Source: JAVBLU01 sp031553225 (lineage in GTDB: Bacteria; Bacillota; Clostridia; Christensenellales; UBA1750). From it: a DNA stretch of 35,552 nt. The stretch covers positions 1 to 35,552 of the forward strand of contig JAVBLU010000045.1 in NCBI GenBank assembly GCA_031553225.1, read 5' to 3'. The position numbers were made by a program, and so were the translations under genes. Under the pieces are notes generated by a model. It was given only the letters and a program-made list of their open reading frames with translations, searched no databases and was not told the DNA's origin. Shown piece after piece: positions 7,498 to 15,945 of this stretch; the first letter of the stretch is position 1, and each line of letters starts with the position of its first letter.

Positions 7498-8717
7498 CCG
7501 TTTGCCGCCTTTGCCGCGTTTGTTCCGGCTACCCAGCCGGAGGACCACGCCCACTGCAGGTTGTAGCCGCCGCAGTCGCCGTCCACGTCCAGCACCTCGC
7601 CGCAGGCGAAGAGCCCGGGCACAACGCGGGAGGCGAGCGTTGCGGGATCGAATTGCCCGGTGTCCGCGCCGCCGGCCGTCACCTGCGCCTGCTGAAAGCC
7701 GTTCACGCCCGTCACACGCAGCGTGAAGCGCTTGATGCCCTCGAGCACGGCCAGCATCTCCTCCTCGGTCAGGCCTGCCGCTTCCGCGGACAGTGAAAGA
7801 CCCGCGTACTTGAGCACCACCTGCCCCAGCCGCTTGCTCAGCATGCCGCTGACGTATTCCTCCAGCTTGCGTTCGGCAAAACGCTTCCGGCGGAAGCGCA
7901 GCATGCCGAGCACGTCCTCCTGCGGCACGTCGGGCATCAGGTCCAGCGCCACGCGGTCCGCTTGGCCCATGGAGAACGCCCGTGAGAGCTGCAAAACGGC
8001 CGGGCCGGACAGGCCATAGTCGGTAAAGAGTACCTCGCCCGCCTCGCTGCGCACGGACCGGCCGCCGGACACAGCGGCGGCGCGGGCGTCCAGGCGGATG
8101 CCGGACAGCTGCCGCACGAGATGGGGTTCGGTGCGCACCTGCACGATAGCGGGCGCAAGGCTTGTGATGCGGTGGCCCAGCTGCGAGAGCAGCTCGTAGC
8201 CCGTCCCCGCGCCCTCGTCCGGCAGCCCCGCGCGGCCGCCGCAGGCGAGCACAACGCTGTCAAACGTTAGCGGCCCGTCGGAGCAAGCAAGCTCCAGAGC
8301 CTTCCCTTTGGGGCGCATGCGCGTGACGCACGTGTCCACGCGCGTGCTTACGCCCAGCCGCTCCGCCTCGAAGCGCAGCGCGTCCGCCACAGACGAGGCC
8401 TGCCCGGACATCGGGTATACCTTGCCGTGTTCCTCCGTCCGTGCCGGAACGCCAATATCCGCAAAAAACCGCAGCGTGTCCGCGGGCGTCATTTGCTCCA
8501 GTATCCCCCGCACGAACGCCGGGCTTGCGCCGTGGTACCGCTCCGGGCCCGCGTCCGCGTTCGTCAGGTTGCACCGTCCGTTTCCCGTCAGCATCAGCTT
8601 CCGGCCCACGCGCGGCCCGCGCTCCAGCACAGTCACACACGCCTGCGGCCGCGTCCGCTTCGCTGCGATCGCCGCCGTCAGCCCCGAAGCGCCCCCGCCC
8701 ACGATTCCGATCGTCAA
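7494..8717 (-). CDS. BaiN/HI0933-family NAD(P)/FAD-dependent oxidoreductase
   Basis: A 407-residue flavoprotein. The FAD-binding motif GGGASG is at residues 7-12, followed by the very characteristic segment GRKLMLTGNGRCNLTN (about 38-53) of the YhiN/HI0933 family. The C-terminus holds GLFACGEVLDVDGDCGGYNL and QWAWSSGW, also diagnostic. Members include BaiN of bile-acid dehydroxylating clostridia, but most homologues have no proven substrate, so bile-acid activity should not be assumed. The start is TTG 8717, with AAAGGGGG 7 bases upstream, just after the N-terminal M/L-TIGIVGG. A promoter lies immediately upstream. The stop overlaps the next start (ATGA). Confidence 0.9.
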   Translation of the reverse strand: MTIGIVGGGASGLTAAIAAKRTRPQACVTVLERGPRVGRKLMLTGNGRCNLTNADAGPERYHGASPAFVRGILEQMTPADTLRFFADIGVPARTEEHGKVYPMSGQASSVADALRFEAERLGVSTRVDTCVTRMRPKGKALELACSDGPLTFDSVVLACGGRAGLPDEGAGTGYELLSQLGHRITSLAPAIVQVRTEPHLVRQLSGIRLDARAAAVSGGRSVRSEAGEVLFTDYGLSGPAVLQLSRAFSMGQADRVALDLMPDVPQEDVLGMLRFRRKRFAERKLEEYVSGMLSKRLGQVVLKYAGLSLSAEAAGLTEEEMLAVLEGIKRFTLRVTGVNGFQQAQVTAGGADTGQFDPATLASRVVPGLFACGEVLDVDGDCGGYNLQWAWSSGWVAGTNAAKAANG

Positions 8718-8744
8718 AGCCGCGCCCCCTTTGCATTGCTCCCT

Positions 8745-8773
8745 ATTATAGCATGTCCGAAAAGAAGGGCAAG
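8745..8773 (-). promoter_or_regulatory. Promoter of the flavoprotein pair
   Basis: On the minus strand TTGCCC (8773-8768), a 17-base spacer and TATAAT (8750-8745) precede the TTG start at 8717. A TG one base upstream of the -10 box makes it an extended -10 element. The predicted leader is only about 20 bases. Confidence 0.65.
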
Positions 8774-8779
8774 GGAAGC

Positions 8780-8812
8780 GGACCCGGCGGCGATCGGCGC
8801 CCCCGGGTCCGG
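8780..8812 (-). terminator. Probable terminator after the GNAT gene
   Basis: A perfect 9-base stem (CGGACCCGG at 8780-8788 pairing with CCGGGTCCG at 8804-8812) follows the GNAT stop by about 12 bases. In the minus-strand direction it is followed by a pyrimidine-rich, moderately T-rich tract. It also overlaps the start of the promoter for the flavoprotein genes. Confidence 0.5.
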
Positions 8813-8824
8813 GGAAGAAGCGTG

Positions 8825-9298
8825 TCACAGCGCCAGGTGGAACTCCAGCTCGTGGAGGATGAGGATGCCGTCCTCGCCCAGGGCGGGAAGCTCCCCCTTC
8901 TGGCGGCGGGTTTCGTCAAGGGCATTCAGGCGCAGGGCGGCCAGGGTCATGCCGTAGCGCTGGTAGAAGCGTATGGCCTGGGTGTCGTCGTTCGTGGTGA
9001 TGAGCCACAGGCGGCGGGCGCCGGATTGCCGGGCGGCCGCGGCCACGCCGTCCATCAGGCAGGCGCCCACGCCCCGGCGCTGAACGAGGGAGAAGAGGGC
9101 GCATACCTCGCATTCATCGCCCAGCGTGCGGTAGAGCGACGCACCGAGCAGCGCGCCCTCCGCCTCGGCCACAAAGCCGGGCAGGCCGCTGCTGTCGTAC
9201 ATGGCGCCCCGGCTGACGATCATCGGCCCGCCCCACAGGTAGCGGACGTAGGCGTTCACGCTGGGGCGGTAAGCGTTGTCGAGTGGGCGTATATTCAT
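8825..9298 (-). CDS. GNAT-family N-acetyltransferase
   Basis: A 157-residue single-domain acetyltransferase. The acetyl-CoA pyrophosphate-binding motif A is seen as LVQRRGVGACLMDGV (about residues 71-85), followed by a typical motif B segment (TNDDTQAIRFYQRYGM). The acceptor substrate cannot be read from sequence. The start is ATG 9298 with GGAGGGG upstream; an earlier in-frame ATG at 9331 has no ribosome binding site. It is probably a single transcription unit: a hairpin ends it, and the V-ATPase terminator lies upstream. Confidence 0.85.
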   Translation of the reverse strand: MNIRPLDNAYRPSVNAYVRYLWGGPMIVSRGAMYDSSGLPGFVAEAEGALLGASLYRTLGDECEVCALFSLVQRRGVGACLMDGVAAAARQSGARRLWLITTNDDTQAIRFYQRYGMTLAALRLNALDETRRQKGELPALGEDGILILHELEFHLAL

Positions 9299-9625
9299 AA
9301 GGACCCCTCCGATGCATTGCGATGTGGGCAAAGCAAAGCAGGGCGTACAGCGCCGGTGATGGTAAGGACGGCTCCATGCCGGGTGCGCCGCCGGCTATCT
9401 TGGCCCTGCATGGAGCGGCGCCCGGTCCGGGACGCGCCGTTGCACAGCGGGTTCACCTGCCCGTCTATAGAATGTACCCATTGTACCACCCGCGCCTCAA
9501 AAGAGAAAGTGCCGGGCCCGCCGCCGGGCGGGCCCGGCCGAATGGAAGAAGACCCGGTCCGCGGTTTGCCTTCACAGGCCGCAGGCCGGGCCGAGGTGTG
9601 CGCGAAGCATAAGGAAGGGCGGAAC
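9299..9625. other. Intergenic region between V-ATPase operon and GNAT gene
   Basis: These 327 bases contain the V-ATPase terminator (about 9497-9538) and should hold the GNAT promoter. A minus-strand TACAAT near 9485 is a weak candidate -10 box without a good -35. Open frames crossing the region have biased arginine/glycine/proline-rich content and no ribosome binding site, so no gene is called. Confidence 0.5.
9497..9538 (-). terminator. Rho-independent terminator of the V-ATPase operon
   Basis: A perfect 12-base GC stem (GCCGGGCCCGCC at 9511-9522 pairing with 9527-9538) has a 4-base loop. Reading along the minus strand it is followed by a T-rich run (ACTTTCTCTTTTGAGG). It lies about 90 bases after the stop of the last ATPase gene. 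Confidence 0.8.
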
Positions 9626-10267
9626 TCAGCCTTCCTGCGCCTGCAGCATCTCCTTCACCTTCATCAGGCGCGAGAGGTTGCCGCGCTCGTTCTCATCCAG
9701 CTTCATGGTGATGGCGCGGATGGTCGTGCGGAACTGCGGTATGAGCACGTGCTCCAGGGCGTTTACGCGCCGCCGCGTTTTCTCAATCTCATCCGCCAGG
9801 CGCGCGCAGGTGGCCTCAATCTCGGCCAGCTGCAGAAGCCTTGGCAGCGCGGCGGCCAGCGTGCTCACCGCGCCGTCCAGCTCGGCGGACGTGGTGAAGT
9901 ATCCGTACGGCGTGCGCGTTTCCGCCAGCGAGCTTTGGTCGATGGTGAGCACGGGCACGTCCACCGACATGATGTTCTGCGTGGACGTGGTGACGGCCGC
10001 GCTGCGCGCTGGGATGAGCAGCGCCTCCTCCAGAACCTGCGGCACCATCACGGCGCGCGCCAGTGAGAACTCGCGCAGGGCGGAGGTGAGCTCGGCTTCC
10101 ACCTCCGCGCGCAGCTTCCGGTTCTGGCGGATGAGCAGCATAAAGCGACGCACCATTTCGTCGCGCTTGTCCTTGAGCAGCTTGTGCCCGCGTTCGGCGG
10201 TTTTCAGGCGCCGCTTCAGGCGGGTAAGCTCCATGCGCGTGGGCGATACGCGCTGCAGTGCGGGCAT
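9626..10267 (-). CDS. ntpD: V-type ATP synthase subunit D
   Basis: A 213-residue central-stalk (rotor shaft) subunit. The N-terminus MPALQRVSPTRMELTRLKRR is the family signature, followed by long alpha-helical, coiled-coil-forming segments at both ends (RGHKLLKDKRDEMVRRFMLL and, near the C-terminus, RRRVNALEHVLIPQFRTTIR). It connects the A3B3 catalytic head to the membrane rotor. It starts 3 bases after the subunit B stop and is the last gene of the ntp-type operon. E. hirae carries ntpH and ntpJ next, but neither is present here. Confidence 0.96.
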   Translation of the reverse strand: MPALQRVSPTRMELTRLKRRLKTAERGHKLLKDKRDEMVRRFMLLIRQNRKLRAEVEAELTSALREFSLARAVMVPQVLEEALLIPARSAAVTTSTQNIMSVDVPVLTIDQSSLAETRTPYGYFTTSAELDGAVSTLAAALPRLLQLAEIEATCARLADEIEKTRRRVNALEHVLIPQFRTTIRAITMKLDENERGNLSRLMKVKEMLQAQEG

Positions 10268-10270
10268 GGG

Positions 10271-11662
10271 CTACGCCTCCCCGGCAGTGTCGGTTGTGGG
10301 CAGGTACTTGTCCACCATGGCGTCGCGGATGCGCTTTAACTCGTTGCGCGGCAGAATGGTCAGCAGCTTCCATCCAAGCTCCAGCGTGTCGGTGATGGAG
10401 CGGTTGCGCCCGTACCCCTGGGACACGTACTCGCGCTCGAACGCGTCGGCGAATTTGGCGAACAGCTTGTCCACGTCCGAGAGCGCCGCCTCGCCCAGAA
10501 TCACCGAAAGCTCCTTGGCGTCCTTGCCGCGGGAATACGCCGCGAACAGCTGGTTCATGGTGGGGGCGTGGTCCTCGCGCGTCTTGCCGCTGCCGATGCC
10601 CTTGTCCTTCAGGCGCGAGAGCGAGGGCAGCACGTCGATGGGCGGCTCTATGCCCTTGCGGTGCAGCTCGCGCGAGAGGATGATCTGCCCCTCGGTGATG
10701 TAGCCCGTCAGGTCGGGAATGGGGTGGGTCTTGTCGTCCTCGGGCATGGACAGGATCGGGATCTGCGTGACCGACCCGGACTTGCCCTTGATGCGGCCGG
10801 CGCGCTCATAAAGCGACGCAAGGTCGGTGTACAGGTACCCGGGGTAGCCGCGGCGGCCGGGCACCTCCTTGCGCGCCGCGGATACCTCACGCAGGGCTTC
10901 GGCGTAATTCGTCAGGTCGGTGAGGATGACGAGCACGTGCATGTCCTTTTCATACGCCAGGTACTCGGCGGCCGTAAGCGCCATGCGCGGGGTGGAGATG
11001 CGCTCGATGGCCGGGTCGTTCGCCAGGTTCATAAAGAGCACCGCGCGCTCGATGGCGCCCGTGCGCTTAAAGTCGCTGATGAAGAAGTCGGCTTCCTCAA
11101 ACGTGATGCCGATAGCGCCGAACACCACGGCAAAGCTTGCGTCCGTACCCAGCACGCGCGCCTGGCGCGCGATCTGCGCGGCCAGCTGGGCGTGCGGCAG
11201 GCCCGAGCCGGAGAACACGGGCAGCTTTTGCCCGCGCACCAGCGTGTTTAGCCCGTCGATGGCCGAGATACCCGTTTGGATGAACTCGGAGGGGTAGTCG
11301 CGGGCGGCCGGGTTGATGGGCGCGCCGTTGATGTCCAGGCGTTTGTCGGGCAGAAGGTCCGGGCCGCCGTCGCGCGGCACGCCCATGCCTGTAAACACGC
11401 GGCCGAGCATGTCCGGCGATACGGACAGCTCGATTCCGCGCCCCAGGAAACGGGCGGACGCAGAGGAAATCTGCAGGCCCTGGCTGCCCTCGAACAGCTG
11501 CACGAGCGCGCGGTCGCCGTTGATCTCCAGCACGCGTCCGCGGCGGGTTTCGCCGTTCTCCTGCTTAATTTCGCACAGCTCGTTGTAGGTGACGCCGCTG
11601 ACGCCCTCCACGAGCATGAGCGGGCCGACAACCTCGCGGATGGTCTTGTATTGTTTGAGCAT
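10271..11662 (-). CDS. ntpB: V-type ATP synthase subunit B (non-catalytic)
   Basis: A 463-residue head subunit alternating with subunit A in the A3B3 hexamer. It begins MLKQYKTIREVVGPLMLVEG. It contains SGSGLPHAQLAAQIARQ where a catalytic subunit would have a P-loop GKT, so nucleotides bind at the interface but are not hydrolysed here. Other family blocks are IPILSMPEDDKTHPIPDLTG and SRLKDKGIGSGKTREDH. The ATG directly follows the subunit A stop (TAAATG), and GGAGGAGG lies at the end of subunit A. Length and motifs are normal. Confidence 0.97.
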   Translation of the reverse strand: MLKQYKTIREVVGPLMLVEGVSGVTYNELCEIKQENGETRRGRVLEINGDRALVQLFEGSQGLQISSASARFLGRGIELSVSPDMLGRVFTGMGVPRDGGPDLLPDKRLDINGAPINPAARDYPSEFIQTGISAIDGLNTLVRGQKLPVFSGSGLPHAQLAAQIARQARVLGTDASFAVVFGAIGITFEEADFFISDFKRTGAIERAVLFMNLANDPAIERISTPRMALTAAEYLAYEKDMHVLVILTDLTNYAEALREVSAARKEVPGRRGYPGYLYTDLASLYERAGRIKGKSGSVTQIPILSMPEDDKTHPIPDLTGYITEGQIILSRELHRKGIEPPIDVLPSLSRLKDKGIGSGKTREDHAPTMNQLFAAYSRGKDAKELSVILGEAALSDVDKLFAKFADAFEREYVSQGYGRNRSITDTLELGWKLLTILPRNELKRIRDAMVDKYLPTTDTAGEA

Positions 11663-13426
11663 TTACAGGGCCTCCTCCGCCGTCAGCCCATCGATCTGCT
11701 CGATGAGCGCGCGGTCGATCTCGTCAAAGCCGGCCATCTGGTCCTCGGGGATGAATTTCATGCGGGCGATGCGCTCGCGCACCGGCAGGGACAGCACGTC
11801 GCGCAGCAGCACGCCGGCCTCCATGGCCTTCAGAGCCCGGGCGCGGAAGGAGACGATGATGTGCAGCATGCGGTACTGCTTGCCCATGGACGTGTACGTG
11901 TCCACCGGGTCGAAGGCGTCCTGGTGCAGGTAGTCCTCGCGGATGGAGCGCGCTACCTCCATGGTCAGGCGGTCTTTGGGCGAGAGGGCGTCGATGCCCA
12001 CCAGCCGTACGATTTCATTCAGCTCCGATTCGCTTTGCAGAATGCGCATGGTTTCCTGCCGCAGCGACATCCAGGAAGCGTTCACGTTGCTGCCCAGCCA
12101 GTCGGACAAACGGTCCACATACAGCGAGTAGCTCTGCAGCCAATCGATGGCCGGGAAGTGGCGCTGGTAGGCCAATTCGGCCGACAGCCCCCAGAACACC
12201 TTCACGATGCGCAGCGTGGCCTGCGTCACCGGCTCGGAAATGTCGCCGCCGGCGGGCGATACCGCGCCGATGGCCGAGATGGCCCCGAGGCGCTCGTCCG
12301 AGCCCAGGCACTTTACCCAGCCCGCGCGCTCGTAGTACTCGGCGATGCGGCTGGAGAGGTACGCGGGGTAGCCCTCCTCGCCGGGCATCTCCTCAAGGCG
12401 CCCGGACATCTCGCGCATGGCCTCGGCCCAGCGGGAGGTGGAGTCGGCCATGATGGCCACGGTGTAACCCATGTCGCGGTAGTACTCGGCGATGGTGATG
12501 CCCGTGTAGATGGACGCCTCGCGGGCGGCCACGGGCATGTCGGAGGTGTTGGCGATGAGCACGGTGCGCTTCATGAGCGGCTCGCCGGACTTGGGGTCCT
12601 TCAGATGAGGGAACTCCATGAGCACGTCCGTCATCTCGTTGCCGCGCTCGCCGCACCCCACGTACACGATGATGTCCGCCGCGGCCCACTTGGCCAGCTG
12701 GTGCTGCACCACGGTTTTGCCCGAACCGAAGGGGCCGGGCACGCAGGCCACGCCCCCGCGCGCCACGGGAAAGAGCGTGTCGATGGTGCGCTGCCCTGTG
12801 ATCATGGGCTCCGAGGGCGGCAGCTTTTCACGGTACGGGCGCCCGCGGCGCACGGGCCAGCGCTGCAGCATGGGCAGGCTGACCTCGCCGCCTTCCGTTT
12901 TCAACCGCACGATCGGCTCCACGATGGTCGCCTCGCCCGTGTGAACCCACAAAACCTCGCCGGACACGCCCGGCGGTACCATCACGCGGTGCTCCACAAT
13001 GGAAGTCTCCCGCACGGTGCCCAGCACGTCCCCGCCGCTCACCTGCTGCCCTACTTTGGCGGCCGGAAGGAAGTCCCACTTCTTTTCACGATCCAAAGCG
13101 GACACTTCGATGCCGCGCGTGATGCGATCGCCCGCCTTGTCGTAGATGGCGGTGAGCGGCCGCTGAATGCCGTCGAAGATCGACTCGATGAGACCGGGCG
13201 CCAGCTCGACCGACAGAGGGCTTCCGGTGGATTCCACCGGCTCCCCCGGGCCAAGGCCGGACGTCTCTTCGTACACCTGAATGGACGCGCGGTCGCCGCG
13301 CAGCTCGATCACCTCGCCGATGAGGCGCTCGCGGCTGACGCGCACCACGTCGAACATGCGCACATCCGCCATATCCTTGGCCACGATGAGCGGCCCGGAG
13401 ACTTTGACGATCGTCCCCTGTTGCAT
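11663..13426 (-). CDS. ntpA: V-type ATP synthase subunit A (catalytic)
   Basis: A 587-residue catalytic ATPase subunit. The Walker A loop GPFGSGKT is at residues 231-238, preceded by the V/A-type non-homologous insert (about 115-190). MADSTSRWAEAMREMSGRLE and the GEEGYPAYL block are also present. It hydrolyses or synthesises ATP as the A3B3 head rotates the D/F shaft. The start is ATG 13426 with GGGGGAG 7 bases upstream; an in-frame TTG at 13444 overlapping the previous stop is less likely. It is tightly packed between ntpG and ntpB. Confidence 0.97.
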   Translation of the reverse strand: MQQGTIVKVSGPLIVAKDMADVRMFDVVRVSRERLIGEVIELRGDRASIQVYEETSGLGPGEPVESTGSPLSVELAPGLIESIFDGIQRPLTAIYDKAGDRITRGIEVSALDREKKWDFLPAAKVGQQVSGGDVLGTVRETSIVEHRVMVPPGVSGEVLWVHTGEATIVEPIVRLKTEGGEVSLPMLQRWPVRRGRPYREKLPPSEPMITGQRTIDTLFPVARGGVACVPGPFGSGKTVVQHQLAKWAAADIIVYVGCGERGNEMTDVLMEFPHLKDPKSGEPLMKRTVLIANTSDMPVAAREASIYTGITIAEYYRDMGYTVAIMADSTSRWAEAMREMSGRLEEMPGEEGYPAYLSSRIAEYYERAGWVKCLGSDERLGAISAIGAVSPAGGDISEPVTQATLRIVKVFWGLSAELAYQRHFPAIDWLQSYSLYVDRLSDWLGSNVNASWMSLRQETMRILQSESELNEIVRLVGIDALSPKDRLTMEVARSIREDYLHQDAFDPVDTYTSMGKQYRMLHIIVSFRARALKAMEAGVLLRDVLSLPVRERIARMKFIPEDQMAGFDEIDRALIEQIDGLTAEEAL

Positions 13427-13440
13427 AACGATACTCCCCC

Positions 13441-13764
13441 TCAATCCTGGTCCGAGAATATATTGGCGCCCACGGCCTTCTCCACGTATTCCTCGATGCG
13501 CCGAAGGCCGGAACCGTCCGACCCGCGCGTGCCGGGGATGGGCAGAAGGATGGGCCAGGGCGCGCGGGAGGCCTCGCGCATGGTGTCGGCGATCAGGTTC
13601 GCCGTCTCCTCCACGACGAAAATCACGGCGTACTGCCCGCGGATCAGTCTGCGCAAGGCGCGTTCGGCTTCATCGGTGGTCTCCACGGGCACGGCCTCAA
13701 GGCCTACCGCGCGAAACCCCAGAACGCTGGCCTTGTCACCCAGCACCGCCATGTTAGCCCGCAT
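13441..13764 (-). CDS. ntpG: V-type ATP synthase subunit F
   Basis: A 107-residue small central-stalk subunit that binds subunit D (named NtpG in E. hirae). It begins MRANMAVLGDKASVLGFRAV and includes VIFVVEETANLIADTM. The PILLPIPGTRGSDGSGLRRI block near the C-terminus is typical of the family. The chosen ATG at 13764 overlaps the end of subunit C by 11 bases and has GGGAG about 10 bases upstream; ATG 13752 is possible but has no ribosome binding site. Confidence 0.92.
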   Translation of the reverse strand: MRANMAVLGDKASVLGFRAVGLEAVPVETTDEAERALRRLIRGQYAVIFVVEETANLIADTMREASRAPWPILLPIPGTRGSDGSGLRRIEEYVEKAVGANIFSDQD

Positions 13765-14731
13765 AATTCATCCGCTCCCTTGCGCGTACGGCGTCCTCAG
13801 GCAGATTGTCCATCTTTTGCAGCACCAGAAGGCGAAGCTTGGCGGCCTCCGCCCTGCGCGCCAGAAGGTAGCCGACGATCGCTTCGATGGAGTCGTTTCT
13901 CGCGCGCTTGCGCGCAAACAACGACAGCTGAGGGTCCTGCGCGGCGCGCTCCAGATGCGTGAGGCCGTGGCCCGCGGCGTACGTCTTCAACGCCTCGCGG
14001 ATGTCCGCGCGCCCCTCAAAGAGAGCGCGCGCCGCCTCGGGCGATTCATAGATGCGCCGGAAGGACTGGGCGGGCAAGCTGCCCCCGGGTAAAAAGGCCG
14101 CCTCAAAGAGCGCGTCGTCACGAAGGCGCAGCGCCGCCAGCAGGTTGGACAGGTCGATATGGTCGCGCACATAGGCGCGCACGGTGTCGTTGCGCGACGA
14201 GGCGGCGCGCGCGGCCAGATCGGCCGCCATCGCCTGGTCGAGCAGGATGTCGATGGCCTGCGGGGAGGGGTCCACGGAGAGGCGCTTATCCAGCGCCGCA
14301 AGCGCGTCCTTCATCGCTTCGGGCAGGCCGCCGTAGCGGTTGTCGTGCACGGCCGACGCAAGGCGCGCAGGGTCGATCGTGCCGCCCCTCAGCACAAGAG
14401 AGGACGCGTCCGTCTGCAGATAGCGCGCCTTCACAAACACCTTCAGGTTGTGGTAGTCGATGGGCAGCAGCACCGTGTCCGTGGCGGCCGTATCCGGCGA
14501 CACCTCGGCGACCACGCGCGCGGCCGCTTCCTCCCAGGAAGTGAGCGCGCTCTCCAGCGCTTCGGCGGTGAGCAGCTCGCGCCCGCCGCTTACGCCGGCT
14601 TCCTGCACCGCCTTCAGCGCGGCGGGCAGATCGGCTGCCTGGCGCACGCGCTCCAGCTGGTCGGCCGTCAAAAGACGCCCTTCCAGCACGCGGATGCGCG
14701 ATACGGCGTATGTAAGGCTCCTCTGCGGCAT
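13754..14731 (-). CDS. ntpC: V-type ATP synthase subunit C
   Basis: A 325-residue, almost entirely alpha-helical subunit that caps the membrane rotor ring and couples it to the central stalk (subunit d/AC39 type). The N-terminus reads YAVSRIRVLEGRLLTADQLE, followed by helical repeats such as DYHNLKVFVKARYL and IDLSNLLAALRLRDD, as in other C subunits. The start at ATG 14731 has AAAGGAG upstream. It sits 12 bases after the E gene and overlaps the F gene. Confidence 0.93.
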   Translation of the reverse strand: MPQRSLTYAVSRIRVLEGRLLTADQLERVRQAADLPAALKAVQEAGVSGGRELLTAEALESALTSWEEAAARVVAEVSPDTAATDTVLLPIDYHNLKVFVKARYLQTDASSLVLRGGTIDPARLASAVHDNRYGGLPEAMKDALAALDKRLSVDPSPQAIDILLDQAMAADLAARAASSRNDTVRAYVRDHIDLSNLLAALRLRDDALFEAAFLPGGSLPAQSFRRIYESPEAARALFEGRADIREALKTYAAGHGLTHLERAAQDPQLSLFARKRARNDSIEAIVGYLLARRAEAAKLRLLVLQKMDNLPEDAVRARERMNYAG

Positions 14732-14743
14732 GCAAAAACTCCT

Positions 14744-15352
14744 TTATGCGTACAGCGCGCTGGGGTACAGCGCGGCGGCCACGTCGGCTTCCATGCCGTC
14801 CTGCAGCGCGCGCACAAGCGAGGCGGGCGACAGGTCGGTTACGGCGCCGTCCTTCATAAGCAGCAGCCCGGCTTTCAGCCCGGGCGCGGGCGCGGCCAGC
14901 GTGAGCTCAGCGCGGCCGTCTTTGGCCAGCCGCCCGCTTACGCGGGCGAGGAAGGCGGCGTTTATGTAGCCTGCGGCAGACGGCGCGGGGCAAACCGCCT
15001 CGCCGCCGGACGCCTGCTCGCAGATGAGCCGCTCGTACAGAGCGGACGCATCCTCGGCGGGCAGCGCCTCCAGGCGCTCAATGGCGGCGGCAAACGCCTC
15101 CTCCACAAGAGCGCGCTTCAGCTGCAGTTCGTCCTTGCGTAAGTCCAGGGCGGACATGCGCGCGATGCGCTGCGCAGTCTCCTCCGCTTCGCGCGTTGCG
15201 GCGGCGGAGGCCTCTTCCTGCTGCTTTGCACACTTGGCCGATACGGACGCCAGCAGTTCGTCGGCCTTGCTCTGGGCCGCGGCCAAAGCCGCCTCGGCGT
15301 CGGCGCGCGCCTGCGCAAGGATGCGGCCGGTGATTTTTTCTTCCTGGGCCAT
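14744..15352 (-). CDS. ntpE: V-type ATP synthase subunit E
   Basis: A 202-residue peripheral-stalk subunit. The first ~110 residues are a long Ala/Glu/Lys-rich helix (ILAQARADAEAALAAAQSKA and onward) that pairs with the small G-type subunit encoded at the head of the operon. The C-terminal half forms the globular domain that binds the top of the A3B3 head. Identity rests on this architecture and on its position between ntpK and ntpC. The ribosome binding site is a G-rich run about 10 bases from ATG 15352. Confidence 0.9.
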   Translation of the reverse strand: MAQEEKITGRILAQARADAEAALAAAQSKADELLASVSAKCAKQQEEASAAATREAEETAQRIARMSALDLRKDELQLKRALVEEAFAAAIERLEALPAEDASALYERLICEQASGGEAVCPAPSAAGYINAAFLARVSGRLAKDGRAELTLAAPAPGLKAGLLLMKDGAVTDLSPASLVRALQDGMEADVAAALYPSALYA

Positions 15353-15402
15353 GGGTCCTACGCCCCCCTTTCCGGCTCGTTGTTCATGCGGGAGCGCATA
15401 TA

Positions 15403-15900
15403 CTACACCATGGGGACGAAGAACACCATCAGGAAGGAAGCCAGCAGCGCCAACACGGCGTACGTCTCCACGAGAACGGTCAGCGTCATGCCCTTACCGG
15501 ACTGGTCCGGACGGCGGCCGACGAGCGCGATGGCGGCGGCGGCGGCCCGCCCCTGGTTGACGGCCGAGAAGTAGCCCACGATGGCAATGGGCAGGCACCC
15601 AAGCAGGAGCAGGAAGCCCGTGTAGCCGGAGATGGGCGTGAGCGCGCCACCCAGGACGTTCAAGCGGATCATGACCATGAAGGCGATCATAAAGCCGTAG
15701 ATGCCTTGCGTACCGGGAAGCACCTGCAGGGTGAGGCACTTACCGAAGCTGTCCGGGTCTTCAGCCACGACGCCCGCAAGGGCTTCCCCGGCAAGGCCCA
15801 CGCCGCGCGCCGAGCCCATGCCGGCCAAAAGCGCCGCCAGCGCCATGCCCAGGAATGCAAGCACATGTCCGATCTGAAGGCTTGATAGGAATTCCGCCAT
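15403..15900 (-). CDS. ntpK: V-type ATP synthase subunit K (rotor-ring proteolipid, Na+-type site)
   Basis: A 165-residue double-hairpin proteolipid with four membrane helices, forming the ion-carrying rotor ring. The second hairpin carries the essential carboxylate in LVETYAV (E145). The first hairpin has LPGTQGIYGF instead of a second acid. Aligning by eye with E. hirae NtpK, all five Na+ ligands are kept: L61, T64, Q65, Q116 (equivalent to Q110) and E145 (equivalent to E139). This strongly suggests sodium rather than proton coupling. AAGGAGG lies about 10 bases upstream of ATG 15900. Confidence 0.95.
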   Translation of the reverse strand: MAEFLSSLQIGHVLAFLGMALAALLAGMGSARGVGLAGEALAGVVAEDPDSFGKCLTLQVLPGTQGIYGFMIAFMVMIRLNVLGGALTPISGYTGFLLLLGCLPIAIVGYFSAVNQGRAAAAAIALVGRRPDQSGKGMTLTVLVETYAVLALLASFLMVFFVPMV

Positions 15901-15945
15901 GTGAGTTCTTCCTCCTTGAAGAGTGGTATTTTTTTGGTGCCGGGT

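Noticed and set aside
11276..14092. A 938-codon plus-strand open frame opposite the V-ATPase genes
   Set aside because: Same shadow pattern; the opposite strand holds intact, tightly packed ATPase subunits A, B, C and F.
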